Assembly (NCBI GenBank): GCA_965277435.1
Contig: OZ255821.1
Coordinates: forward strand, 3,782,001-3,846,000
Reading direction: 5' to 3'
Origin: Bog-105 sp965277435
GTDB taxonomy: Bacteria > Acidobacteriota > Terriglobia > Bryobacterales > Bryobacteraceae
DNA length: 64,000 bases
The notes under the pieces were generated by a model. That model had not been told where the DNA came from. It did no database searches and saw only the letters and a program-made list of their open reading frames with translations. Below are positions 7,627 through 16,426 of this stretch, piece by piece (position 1 is the stretch's first letter; each line of letters opens with the position of its first letter). The translations under genes and the position numbers were made by a program.

Positions 7627-8896
7627 CTTCGATGGTCAAGCGGCCAATTACCCCTGCGTTCTCGAGCGCCAGTACGTCACTACCGCGGGTGCGCAGCCCG
7701 CCCGAAACGCAAACCTCTTGTGCCGTTCCGCCAGGGCGAACACTCAGCGCGGTCGCATCAAGCTCTTGAATGATGCCCTTCACCAAGGATTTTCCGCGGC
7801 CACCGTGCGTTTCGATGCCACGGCGCACACAGATCGTGCCAACTGGCCGGCTGATCTGAACCGCGACCGCTCCGTCTCCGTGGGTTTCGACTCTGTCGAA
7901 CTCCGCTTGAAGAACAGTGCCGTTGTAGACATTGAAGCCCCGTGCGCCGGTTCCGTGCGTCTCGATGGGAGCTCGCATTGAAAGCAGTCCAAGCCGCCCG
8001 AAGTTTACGAATCCGATGGCGCTCTCGCCAAAGGTCGTGACCTTTTCACGAGCAATCCATCGATCTACGCGGCCCCAGCTATCAAGCGCCATGTCGTTCG
8101 GGCCGAGCGTCGTCACCGGCCCGCAGTTTTCAACCGTGTCAACGATAGTGCCGTGTGCGACAAACACGCCGCCGCTGATGCGATCGGCTGTTCCATTTGC
8201 GACGCGACCGTGGCTGTAGATCGCGTTTGTGCGCAACCTTTGCACGCGAAGAGAAAAATCGGCGTGATCCGCGCCGCACAAAAACACACCACTGCCGAGA
8301 ACAGGCGCATCAAGCCGGCCTGTGGAGATGTCCAGCAGGTCTGCCGTCATCGGAGTCTGCTGGCTAGATCTCTTGTTCCAAAGAGTGAAGGCGCCCTGCA
8401 CTACAGACACGCCGTAACCGCTGGGCTGATCCCTCTCTTGGCTGGCATCGGCACCTTCGATGTGCAATCCACGAACTTCGAGATGTGCTTTTCCGTGCTG
8501 AGCTTCGACGAGAATTTTTACCCGTCCGATCGTCTCCACGTCTTCGAGGAGCACGCGTCCGAACCTTTCGAAGTTGGCGGCGTTTTTGATAGCACACTTG
8601 CGCGGCTCTACTCGGAGACGCAAATGCGATAAAGAGTTGTCTGCGGTGAGCTCGATTCCGTCGTTGCCTTGCGCTAACGCGAGAAACGGCCGCGCTTCTC
8701 GACTGCCACTAAGCGTTTGTCCCGGCGAAAGTCGAAGCTGTGGAAGTCCTTCCAGATCGCGAGTGATCTCTATTTCGGAAACATGGGGCAAGCCAAGAGC
8801 TGTCAGAAGCTCCTCGACGGAGTTCACCGTATGACGATTTCCAGAAATCCCGGGCGTCGAGGTCGGTTGGATTGGCTGCTCTTCAGCTGTCGACAT
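7568..8896 (-). CDS. Unrecognised beta-helix-like repeat protein
   Basis: This 442-residue protein was not assigned to a named family. Short beta-strand-like units recur with Gly/Asn turns, such as SGGVFVAHGTIVDTVEN, APIETHGTGARGFNVYN and GGLRTRGSDVLALENAG, which suggests a right-handed parallel beta-helix. There is no signal peptide, and the first 30 residues are polar. Decayed tails of relatives occur at 14715-14819 and 16006-16374, so the family has multiplied here. The ATG at 8896 is used. It lies upstream of the thioredoxin reductase relic and 24 bp downstream of a SnoaL-like gene. It may be cytoplasmic; function unknown. Confidence 0.7.
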   Translation of the reverse strand: MSTAEEQPIQPTSTPGISGNRHTVNSVEELLTALGLPHVSEIEITRDLEGLPQLRLSPGQTLSGSREARPFLALAQGNDGIELTADNSLSHLRLRVEPRKCAIKNAANFERFGRVLLEDVETIGRVKILVEAQHGKAHLEVRGLHIEGADASQERDQPSGYGVSVVQGAFTLWNKRSSQQTPMTADLLDISTGRLDAPVLGSGVFLCGADHADFSLRVQRLRTNAIYSHGRVANGTADRISGGVFVAHGTIVDTVENCGPVTTLGPNDMALDSWGRVDRWIAREKVTTFGESAIGFVNFGRLGLLSMRAPIETHGTGARGFNVYNGTVLQAEFDRVETHGDGAVAVQISRPVGTICVRRGIETHGGRGKSLVKGIIQELDATALSVRPGGTAQEVCVSGGLRTRGSDVLALENAGVIGRLTIEGGFGDSGEGGESSENHCEK

Positions 8897-8920
8897 AATA
8901 GTTCTTCTGTGAGTTTCCGT

Positions 8921-9352
8921 TTACAAATTCCTTTGTGTCGCCTCTGAAGCTTGGATTTGGCTCAGCATTCCGAGTTCGTCTGAACTGCCCCACCGTTCTT
9001 TGATCTTTCCGTTCTCATCAAACCGGGCGATCTGCATGCCCCGAATGTTGATTTTTCGGCTTGTCGGTGAGACGCCCATGTGCGACCCAACTTGCGTGCC
9101 AGTGACTCTCACGGCAATCGCGACGCAATCGTCGGTTGCGGATAGGTGTTCGATGCTGACATTCAGATCGGGGAACGCTTCTTGGAACTGCCGAAAAAAT
9201 TTGACATAGCCTCCCGGACCGCTGCCTTGGCCCGCAGCCGCGTCATGGTCGACCACATCATCAGCAAAAATCTCGTAAAGCACATCCAGGTCGCCCCGGT
9301 TCACCGCCTCTATCATGCGGAGTTGCGTCGCTATATTCGCCTCTCGGCCCAT
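8921..9352 (-). CDS. SnoaL-like ester cyclase / polyketide-cyclase-fold protein
   Basis: The 143-residue alpha+beta-barrel protein carries the SnoaL pattern: VNRGDLDVLYEIFADDVVDHDAA near the N-terminus, FFRQFQEAFPDLNVSIEHL, and a GSHMGVSPTSRKI segment followed by a C-terminal strand. Such small proteins cyclise polyketides or degrade small ligands; most are uncharacterised. The open frame starts at a TTG at 9361, but the ATG at 9352 is preferred. The NTF2-like gene ends 5 bp upstream, so the two are likely one transcript and may act together. Confidence 0.85.
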   Translation of the reverse strand: MGREANIATQLRMIEAVNRGDLDVLYEIFADDVVDHDAAAGQGSGPGGYVKFFRQFQEAFPDLNVSIEHLSATDDCVAIAVRVTGTQVGSHMGVSPTSRKINIRGMQIARFDENGKIKERWGSSDELGMLSQIQASEATQRNL

Positions 9353-9357
9353 ACCCT

Positions 9358-9843
9358 TCAAGACTCGCGGAAGGTCTTTTCGGCGGCCTCCGACCAGGAC
9401 TGAAATAGCTCAGCGGGGAAGTTGGGGTCGACGACGGAAGTGCGCTCCAGGCATTTCCAAATGCCGTTGCGCTTTTCAAAGCGATCGCTATAAGTGCCGG
9501 TAGAAAGCACCCCCTTCTGTTCTTCCTTCCAGTTCACAATCCAACGCCAATCAGCGGTCGCAACCGTGGCACTGCCCGCGATTTGAAACGGTCCCATGGT
9601 GTGGAACATCTTGTCGAGCGGGAATACACTATGGGCGTAATCGAACATCTGCTTGAGGCCAGCGGGGCGATCGAACGTGGTTCGACGGATATCGACGACG
9701 TTGAACTTGCCCTCAGGCCAATACAGATCAACATAAGCCCGCGCCTGTTCCTTGCCCCAGGGTGTATCGATAAGACGCTGATGAAGATTTAGTTGTTCGA
9801 AAATCTCCAATCGATCCTGGATAGTAAGAGTTTGATCAGCCAC
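9358..9843 (-). CDS. NTF2-like (SnoaL-like domain) protein
   Basis: The 161-residue protein has an N-terminal helix region and an NTF2-like fold seen in ring-hydroxylating dioxygenase beta subunits and related families: RAYVDLYWPEGKFNVV, then GLKQMFDY, then TADWRWIVNWKE and GTYSDRFEKRNGIWKCLER. The start codon is GTG at 9843. It directly precedes the SnoaL-like gene. The tail AAEKTFRES overlaps nothing. The upstream 180 bp is a divergent promoter region shared with the response regulator gene and holds a small hairpin (CTGCT...AGCAG near 9843-9860). Function not known. Confidence 0.82.
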   Translation of the reverse strand: MADQTLTIQDRLEIFEQLNLHQRLIDTPWGKEQARAYVDLYWPEGKFNVVDIRRTTFDRPAGLKQMFDYAHSVFPLDKMFHTMGPFQIAGSATVATADWRWIVNWKEEQKGVLSTGTYSDRFEKRNGIWKCLERTSVVDPNFPAELFQSWSEAAEKTFRES

Positions 9844-10024
9844 TGCTGCGAGACTAGCAGCGCGTTGGGCAAGAAAGGAACGCCCAATTTGGCGTGCTCC
9901 GACACCCTCCTTATGGCTAATCGCATCTTGCTATCTGCCGTATTAGAGTGAGAACGTACGCAGTACGGCGCTCGTGCCAAAAGCATCACGCGGGCGCTGC
10001 TAAGGTGCAGAAAGGACAGATGGC

Positions 10025-10645
10025 ATGATCCCGATCCGCGTGCTTATCGTCGACGATCATCCCCTGATGCGGGAAGGTGTGGCGTTGATGCTCCAGGAAG
10101 AGGCGGACTTGAATCTGGTCGGGCAGGCGGGCAGGGGCGAGGAAGCGATCGCGCTTTATCAGCAGCTAAGGCCGGACGTGACCATCATGGATCTTCGTTT
10201 ACCGGGTATGTCCGGCATTGAAACGATTCTCAAGATCCGCAGCATGGATCCTGCAGCGATGATCGTGGCGCTTACGACCTTTCCGGGTGACGTGCTGGCT
10301 GCACAAGCGATTCAAGCAGGCGCCAGCGGATACCTTCTGAAGACTTCGCTTCGGAGGGATTTGATTGACACGTTGCGCGCGGTGCATCGGGGCGAGTGCA
10401 GGATACCTGCCAGCCTGGCTTCAGCACTGGCGCGCCCCTCCTCAGAGGAGCGGCTCACATCGCGCGAGATCGTCGTCTTGCGCGAGGTGGCCACCGGTCT
10501 TTCAAACAAAATTGTGGCGGACCGACTGTCAGTGAGCGAAGCAACCATAAAAGGACATCTGCGAAGCATTCTGCAGAAGCTCAAGGCGAATGATCGAACG
10601 CACGCCGTTACCATTGCGATCAAACGCGGCTATATCGAGGTTTAA
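10025..10645 (+). CDS. NarL/FixJ family response regulator
   Basis: The 206-residue regulator has a receiver domain (about 5-120) with the acidic pair D10/D11, phospho-acceptor D56 in IMDLRLPG, and Lys in YLLKTS. A LuxR-type HTH (about 140-203) follows, containing LTSREIVVLREVATGLSNK and VSEATIKGHL. It starts at an ATG after a weak purine-rich site. The kinase gene begins 3 bp after its stop, so the pair forms one two-component operon. The kinase phosphorylates D56 and the HTH then controls target promoters, which are unknown. The nearest divergent target is the NTF2/SnoaL-like gene pair. Confidence 0.93.
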   Translation: MIPIRVLIVDDHPLMREGVALMLQEEADLNLVGQAGRGEEAIALYQQLRPDVTIMDLRLPGMSGIETILKIRSMDPAAMIVALTTFPGDVLAAQAIQAGASGYLLKTSLRRDLIDTLRAVHRGECRIPASLASALARPSSEERLTSREIVVLREVATGLSNKIVADRLSVSEATIKGHLRSILQKLKANDRTHAVTIAIKRGYIEV

Positions 10646-10647
10646 CG

Positions 10648-13644
10648 GTGAGGCGGGTGGCGCTACTCCCGGCGGTTCTTCTTCTGCCCTGGCTATCTGC
10701 AACGGCTCAACCGTATCCCACAGAGCAGAAGATCTGGCAGATGGAACACACCTCCTGGACAGGAAGGGAGGGAGCACCGCGCGACATCTCTGTCCTGACG
10801 CAAACACCGGACGGCATCCTGTGGATTGGTTCAGGGCGAGGCCTTTATACCTTCGACGGCTTTGCCTTTCAGGCGGTGGAACTCGCATCCGATGTTACGG
10901 GCGAGCTAAGGAAACCGGTATGGCAGATGATAACGGCCAAAGACGGGTCCTTGTGGCTCGCAGCGTCTAGCGGAGGCGCCGTCCACTTGGACGGAATCCG
11001 TGTCAGCACTTTCACTAAGGTAAAAGGCGAAGCGGATCTGCGGAACCTGGGCTCTCTGCAGGAAGACAACCAGGGCACGATCTGGTGCGTGTTCAATGAT
11101 CAGAACCCCGCCTTTCTCGGTTCTGATGGATTGTGGCACACGATTGCGGTCCCCTTACGGAATGGCGCGCACATTCAGAATTTTTTGGTCGATTCGACGG
11201 GCGCGAGATGGCTCATTCAGCAAAACACACTGTACCGGCAAGACGCCGGCGATGCTGCTTTCGCAAAAACCTCGCTTCATGTCAACGGGCCTGCGAGCAT
11301 CTGGCCGGCGCCAGATCGGGGTGTCTGGATCAAAGGCAGTCTCGCCGGTCGTAGTCGCAGTGTCAGTGGAGCTACGCTCTTGCATCATGTTGATGCCGGC
11401 GGCCATGTCCTGCACTCCAGGCTCATTCCAGGAAATGTGCGTGACCTCCTGGTCCAACAGGATGGAAGCGCATGGTTAGCCATCGAAGGGTATGGCCTGC
11501 GCAAGCTGAACCTTCTCGCAGAAGCAAAGCTCTCATCGCAAAAGGATGAAGATAACTTCCGACGGGAAGACGGGCTCACATCCAATAGCGAATACACTCT
11601 GATCAAAGATCACGATGGAAACCTATGGGCCGGCGGCAGCCGAGGCTTGGACCGTTTCACTCCCGCAACTCTGGTGCGTGCGCTTCGACCTCAGAGTACC
11701 GGTGTGTGGTCCACCTGCATGGATGCGGGTGGCGACGTTCTGGCGGGTGGAGAGTACTTAGCACTGTTCCGTCTACATCATGGAGCGACGACAAAGGTGC
11801 AGGGCGTTCGAGAGTTGAACGGCCTCTTCTGCGATGGCCCTGATACTTTGCTTCTGGACGGTGATGGCGCGGCGAAGGTCGTGGGTGATCATCTGGAGCG
11901 TCTACCTCTTCTGCCCGGGCATTCCGGATTTTGGGATGACTACATCTTTTCCTCCATCTATCAAGAGGATCCGCAGACTCTGTACGCCTGGGCGACGGGG
12001 GCCAACGAAGATTCGCTATGGGTTTACCAGCACCGGCGATGGCGCCGCATCGGCGGCGAAGACCACTTCGGCCGGGTAATTTCCATCGGAGCCGATGCCG
12101 AGAAGCAGGTGTTCTTCGGAAGGCGCGATGGAAAGATTGATTATCTTCAGGGATCAGGCGCTGATGTTCTGTCTGTTGACAATGGAGGCATTGGTACTGT
12201 CGGCGGGTTTACCCGCACAACGGAAGGTTTTGTCGCGTTTGGAAGAACTGGCATTGCTCTGCGCATCGACCTCCAATTCCGTGCACTCCCGTTCGCCGAT
12301 CCGCTCGTGGGTACACTGGTTACCGGCCTCGTTCAATCGCAGAAGGGCGACTGGTGGCTTAACAGCGCGGCGGGGATTGTCCGCCTTCCGCAGAGCGAAG
12401 TGGATCGAGCCATTCAGAATCCGGCTCATAAGTTGACCGGTGAGCAGATCTCTGATCCAACAGAGACCGCTCCGTTGAAGCTGACCATCAGCGGGGGCTC
12501 TGCCCATCGAGATCGGCTTGGTCGGCTGTGGTTTGGCAGCATGGAGGGCGTCTTTTCGGTTGATTGCGACCGTTTGCCGGTCCTGACCTCACCTCGGCTG
12601 AAGATCGTGAGTGTGGCTGGCGACAATAGACCGATAGCTGCCAATCACATCTTTCCGGCTGGCCTACAGACGCTTCGTATCCAGTATCTCGGGGTACAGC
12701 TGACCGATCCGGCAGACGTGCTTTACCGATACCGCCTGGAGGGGCATGATGCCGAATGGCAGGATGTGGGGACTCGTCGGGAGGCGGTCTACACCAGTCT
12801 GAAAGCGGGTACCTATCGTTTTGCTGTTATGGCCTCGATGCGCGGCGGTCGCTGGACGCCTCCCATCTACTCGGCACCTTTCGTCCTTTCGCCAAGACTC
12901 TACGAAACCTTCTGGTTTCAGGCCCTCGCGATTCTCGCTGCTGCTGCAACCGTGAGCCTCGTCTTTCGTTTGAGAGTGCTGCATCTTTCGCGTCTGCACC
13001 AGGCGCAAGCGGAGGCACGCGCTGAAGAGCGCATCCGCATTTCCCGAAATCTGCATGACACGTTATTGCAAGGTCTGCAGGGGCTTATTCTTCGTTTCGA
13101 GTCCGTGAGAAAGCTCATTCCCCTATCAGCACCGGTACAGGATGCGTTCGAGAGTGCTCTATTACGGGCGGAACAGCTTGTAGTGGAAAGCAGGACGCGC
13201 GTCATCCAACTGCGGATGGAAGCGCCTGACACCCGACAGTTGCCTTCTGCCCTCCAAAGCGTAGCGGATATGCTCTGGCAGAAGCGAGCTCCCGCCTTCA
13301 GTGTCGTGGTGCATGGCGCGCCTCGTGCTCTTACGAGCACTGTGTACGTGGGAGTCTACGAAATCGCAGCCGCAGCGATTGCCAACGCCTTTCTGCACAG
13401 TAGTGCTTCTACGCTGCGCATCGGGCTTTATTATGACCCTGATTCTTTCAAGTTGCACTGCCACGACGATGGTGTTGGTATGCCCGAGACGGTAGCTCGC
13501 AACGGCCGGAGCGGACACTGGGGCATCATCGGGATGCGGGAAAACGCTCGAGAGATGGGGGCTCACTTCGACCTTCGCAGTAGTCCAGGCGCCGGCACTC
13601 AGGTAGAAGTCACACTGCTCGCTGCCGTTGCTTATGAAAAATAG
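10648..13644 (+). CDS. Sensor histidine kinase with two-component-regulator beta-propeller
   Basis: The 998-residue protein starts at GTG with a signal peptide (about 1-21, ending ATAQ). A periplasmic beta-propeller sensor follows (about 35-640), built of repeats such as ILTQTPDGILWIGSGRGLYTF. A Y_Y_Y domain lies at about 665-750 and one membrane helix at about 757-780. The kinase is of the HisKA_3 type: the phospho-acceptor His is at about 803 in SRNLHDTLLQGLQG. The HATPase end carries HDDGVGMPE and GHWGIIGMREN. The layout suits sensing of an extracellular ligand, often a polysaccharide in related systems. It is translated with the NarL-type regulator 3 bp upstream. Confidence 0.93.
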   Translation: MRRVALLPAVLLLPWLSATAQPYPTEQKIWQMEHTSWTGREGAPRDISVLTQTPDGILWIGSGRGLYTFDGFAFQAVELASDVTGELRKPVWQMITAKDGSLWLAASSGGAVHLDGIRVSTFTKVKGEADLRNLGSLQEDNQGTIWCVFNDQNPAFLGSDGLWHTIAVPLRNGAHIQNFLVDSTGARWLIQQNTLYRQDAGDAAFAKTSLHVNGPASIWPAPDRGVWIKGSLAGRSRSVSGATLLHHVDAGGHVLHSRLIPGNVRDLLVQQDGSAWLAIEGYGLRKLNLLAEAKLSSQKDEDNFRREDGLTSNSEYTLIKDHDGNLWAGGSRGLDRFTPATLVRALRPQSTGVWSTCMDAGGDVLAGGEYLALFRLHHGATTKVQGVRELNGLFCDGPDTLLLDGDGAAKVVGDHLERLPLLPGHSGFWDDYIFSSIYQEDPQTLYAWATGANEDSLWVYQHRRWRRIGGEDHFGRVISIGADAEKQVFFGRRDGKIDYLQGSGADVLSVDNGGIGTVGGFTRTTEGFVAFGRTGIALRIDLQFRALPFADPLVGTLVTGLVQSQKGDWWLNSAAGIVRLPQSEVDRAIQNPAHKLTGEQISDPTETAPLKLTISGGSAHRDRLGRLWFGSMEGVFSVDCDRLPVLTSPRLKIVSVAGDNRPIAANHIFPAGLQTLRIQYLGVQLTDPADVLYRYRLEGHDAEWQDVGTRREAVYTSLKAGTYRFAVMASMRGGRWTPPIYSAPFVLSPRLYETFWFQALAILAAAATVSLVFRLRVLHLSRLHQAQAEARAEERIRISRNLHDTLLQGLQGLILRFESVRKLIPLSAPVQDAFESALLRAEQLVVESRTRVIQLRMEAPDTRQLPSALQSVADMLWQKRAPAFSVVVHGAPRALTSTVYVGVYEIAAAAIANAFLHSSASTLRIGLYYDPDSFKLHCHDDGVGMPETVARNGRSGHWGIIGMRENAREMGAHFDLRSSPGAGTQVEVTLLAAVAYEK

Positions 13645-13763
13645 GCCTGTATTCTTCCCTTCCGGAAAACGAACGAACCAACGAAACACCCTGCCCTCTG
13701 AAATACAGGTCGCGACCTCAGCAGCTCTAACTGGCCAAACTCAATTTCGGCGGTCTTCGAAGG

Positions 13764-14669
13764 TCAACGATGTTGCCGATCGAGGCTGCTTCTGTCCCAG
13801 CCCGCCGTGTCCGCTGCGGCTGTGTACGTTTCCTCGAGAAAACGCATGGCCGTGTCTCGGGGCGAGGGAGAGCTCACCAGGTCGACATAGTTCAGAACGA
13901 ACTCCCCCAGGTCGGGGTTGAAACGGCCAGGGATTGAAATGCGAACGTCTTTCAGAGTGGGCGGAACCGGGGCTGCATAGGCGTAAAAAGCGGCCTGACC
14001 GTATCCGCCATTCCCTGGCCAGAATCCAGCACTGATGACTTCGTGCGAGTATGCCTCGGCCTGCACCGGGTCGCCTGTGGGGCGCGCGGATGCGCGCCGC
14101 CCATTGAACCGCGTCACAGCCAAATCCATCGATCCCCAGAAGAAGTGGACGGGACTGATCTTTCCATAGAAGTTGGTCGAGAACTCTTTGAGCAGGAGAT
14201 CTGCTAAGCGAAGGACATGCCAGAAGCGTGTCACGGCATCGGCGTCATAGCTGTTGTGCTGCTCGTCCAAGTCGAACCGAATCGGATCTTTTACCTCAAC
14301 GGGTTTCGGATAGAAGTGTACTTGCACGCCCAGATCTGATAGGGTTTTTCGGTATGTAGCGAAGAACTCGTTTACTGGCACCGGGTTCAACTTAATTCTT
14401 TGCAATTCGCCCTGGCTCGTACGAAATACAAGCTCGTGACCAATGAAATCAAACTCAATATCGAGCGTTTCGCCGTCCTCGAAGGGGATCGGAGACGTCC
14501 CCAGGCCCCTGGCAGTCAAATAGAGCGGTACGTTCCACCAATGATTCTGCACAGGTGTAAGCGCCAGCCGTGTTTTGCCGACAATCTGCATGTACATGTG
14601 CAGAGTGGCGGCGGTTTCCTTCCATTCATTCCAATCAAGTAACGGCCATGCTGAGAAGTTGTAGCTCAT
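13764..14669 (-). CDS. DUF5996 family protein
   Basis: The protein has 301 residues from the ATG at 14669, which follows AGGAGG at 11 bp; a GTG four codons upstream sits inside that site. It matches the DUF5996 family by its WPLLDWNEWKETAATLHMY start, the NHWWNVPLYLTARGL segment, the SPVHFFWGSMDLAVTRFNGR centre and the FWPGNGGYGQAAFYAYA segment. The family is widespread in soil bacteria and has no established biochemical role. The His/Trp-rich conserved positions suggest an enzyme or ligand-binding protein. It is convergent with the kinase gene. A 105-bp direct repeat lies just upstream of it. Confidence 0.82.
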   Translation of the reverse strand: MSYNFSAWPLLDWNEWKETAATLHMYMQIVGKTRLALTPVQNHWWNVPLYLTARGLGTSPIPFEDGETLDIEFDFIGHELVFRTSQGELQRIKLNPVPVNEFFATYRKTLSDLGVQVHFYPKPVEVKDPIRFDLDEQHNSYDADAVTRFWHVLRLADLLLKEFSTNFYGKISPVHFFWGSMDLAVTRFNGRRASARPTGDPVQAEAYSHEVISAGFWPGNGGYGQAAFYAYAAPVPPTLKDVRISIPGRFNPDLGEFVLNYVDLVSSPSPRDTAMRFLEETYTAAADTAGWDRSSLDRQHR

Positions 14670-14714
14670 ATAATTTTTCACCTCCTAGACAAGGTGGTCA
14701 AATCGCCATGGCAG

Positions 14715-14819
14715 AGCTTTCCTGATCGGTGTCAGCACCCATGCTTTTCAGACCACCTTGAATAGTAAGAGAAGTAGTTGAGGCTTCGAGTTGCAGAAGA
14801 AAAGCTTTCGGACCGCGCG
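14715..14819. repeat. 105-bp direct repeat, copy A
   Basis: This segment matches 15973-16076 at roughly 85-90% identity by eye, with one single-base indel. Read on the minus strand it encodes RGPKAFLLQLEASTTSLTIQ and then GGLKSMGADTDQES, the tail motif of the beta-helix protein family at 7568-8896. It is a free-standing gene fragment. The SDR gene lies between the two copies. Confidence 0.75.
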
Positions 14820-14959
14820 GAGACGGTCTGCTCTTTGCAGAGGGGCAGGCAACACGCTTAAAACGCCACTCCGAAGCTCAGACTCTGGTTCCCTTGCGCC
14901 GTCCAGCTATACAGAACACTATCACGCGTGAAAGAACAACTGAAGGCTAGCGTTTACAG

Positions 14960-15802
14960 CTACGACTCAACCGGCGTGAAGCCGGTCGAGAGTGTCAGGC
15001 TCCGATACTTGACTGCTTCCTCGATGCGTGTCTGCTCAATCTGTTCCACAAGCGCCGCTGCACTCTTTCCGAGGATCAACCGCCTTGGCACTTCCTCGGC
15101 ATTGGACAATGAAATCACGATATCCGCGATCTTCTTCGGATCGCTTTCCGACTTGCCAGCCTCAGCAGCCATCATTTTAAAGATCGGCCCGACGGACTGC
15201 TCATACTCCGACTTCAGCTCTGGCAACTCTTTACTTGCTCTCTCTGCGAAGTTCGTTCGCATACCGCCGGGCTCCAGAGTGCAAACCTTGACGCCGAAGG
15301 GGGCAATTTCGTCTGCTAGCGAGTCGCTGAAACCGCCAACTGCCCATTTCGCCGCATGATAAGGAGAGTTGCCGGGTATCGTCACGCGTCCGCCAATCGA
15401 CAACACCTGGAAGATATGACCTCGCTTTTGCTTGCGCATAATTGGCACTGCCGCCCGCGTCGTATAAACCACACCGAAAAGGCAGGTCTCGATGACATCC
15501 CGAAATTTTTCGGGTGTGATCTGCTCAAAGGGGGCGTTGTATTGATAGCCCGCATTATTCACCAGCACGTCGAGACGGCCATACAAGGCCATGGCCTTCT
15601 GCACTGCCACCTTCGCAGCTTCTTCGTCTCGAACATCCAGAGCTATCGTTGTTAGGCGTTCACCGTATTGCTCCACAAGAGGATCCGGTTCCTCTAATCT
15701 CCTTGCACCCGCAACGACGCGATCCCCAGCGGCAAGAGCTGCTGCTGTGATGTCGCGTCCCAATCCACTCCCGCTCCCTGTAATCAACCACACTTTTTGC
15801 AT
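14960..15802 (-). CDS. SDR family oxidoreductase
   Basis: The protein has 280 residues from the ATG at 15802, which is preceded by GAGGTG at good spacing; the frame extends to 15850. It is a classical short-chain dehydrogenase. The TGSGSGLGRD cofactor motif is at about 7-16, NNAG at about 80, and the YHAAKW catalytic Tyr/Lys pair near 150. An extended C-terminus follows (KYRSLTLSTGFTPVES). The FAERASKELPELKSEYE segment resembles those of ketoreductase-like SDRs. The substrate is unknown. It is flanked by two copies of a decayed beta-helix gene tail, so it may have been inserted into, or duplicated with, that locus. Confidence 0.88.
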   Translation of the reverse strand: MQKVWLITGSGSGLGRDITAAALAAGDRVVAGARRLEEPDPLVEQYGERLTTIALDVRDEEAAKVAVQKAMALYGRLDVLVNNAGYQYNAPFEQITPEKFRDVIETCLFGVVYTTRAAVPIMRKQKRGHIFQVLSIGGRVTIPGNSPYHAAKWAVGGFSDSLADEIAPFGVKVCTLEPGGMRTNFAERASKELPELKSEYEQSVGPIFKMMAAEAGKSESDPKKIADIVISLSNAEEVPRRLILGKSAAALVEQIEQTRIEEAVKYRSLTLSTGFTPVES

Positions 15803-15859
15803 GAGCACCTCATACGTCATGAGATCAATCGTGAGTGAGCGGTTGCTCATTATTTTCGC

Positions 15860-16374
15860 TTACTCAGCCATGTGCCTGAACGCCGCGAAGCCCTTTTCAA
15901 TGAGCTTGCCTCGAAGCCGCCGCTGTTTGACAATGTTATCCACGACCGCATCCTGCATAGCACCCATGACTAAGCTTTCCTGATCGGTGTCAACACCCAC
16001 GCTTTTCAGACCACCTTGATTGTGAGAGAAGTAATTGCGCCTTCGAGTTCCAGAGGAAAAACATTCGGACCGCGCGTGTTCAAACCGCCATGGATGCCCA
16101 ACTCGTCTATCGGGCCGCCTTGTTTGATGCTTGCGCCCAAAGCCGAAAGTAGCGTTATCATCCCCTTTACAAGAGACGTCTCGGCGCACCCAAAAGTCTC
16201 GACACCTCTGTAGATGACCGCGCTGGATTGATGTGAGACTAGCAAAGCGATCCGCGATAGGAAACCCCCATTTTGGATGGCCCTTATACCGTTCTTTTGG
16301 CTAAATGGATCATGGTTTTCCGTCGTCATGGAGTAGGGTCCCGCTACTCTTGTCGTTCCCGTCGAAGGTCCCAA
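15860..16374 (-). pseudogene. Beta-helix family protein, decayed C-terminal part
   Basis: The minus-strand frame 16374-16006 reads VIYRGVETFGCAETSLVKGM and GGLNTRGPNVFPLELEGAI. These align with VRRGIETHGGRGKSLVKGI and GGLRTRGSDVLALENAGVI of the intact protein at 7568-8896. After SLTI a one-base indel near 16010 shifts frame, and the reading continues as GGLKSVGVDTDQESLVMGAM to a stop at 15860. The N-terminal three quarters of the gene are absent. The tail after the shift was not recognised in any other family. Confidence 0.65.
15973..16076. repeat. 105-bp direct repeat, copy B
   Basis: This is the partner of 14715-14819 in the same orientation. Relative to copy A it lacks one base near 16020, exactly where the beta-helix reading frame breaks. 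Copy B is embedded in a longer gene remnant, and copy A stands alone, so A was probably derived from a sister gene or a partial duplication. Confidence 0.75.
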
Positions 16375-16399
16375 ACAAGTGCTACTCTATAACAAGACA

Positions 16400-16411
16400 C
16401 TTGACGTCAAG
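16400..16411. promoter_or_regulatory. Operator-like perfect palindrome CTTGACGTCAAG
   Basis: This perfect 12-bp palindrome lies 16 bp upstream of the quinone reductase start and just downstream of a possible -10 box (TATAAC, about 16388-16393). That position suits a repressor. It is the best-formed copy of the seven-site motif family in this window. Confidence 0.65.
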
Positions 16412-16426
16412 ATTATGTGAGGAGGC

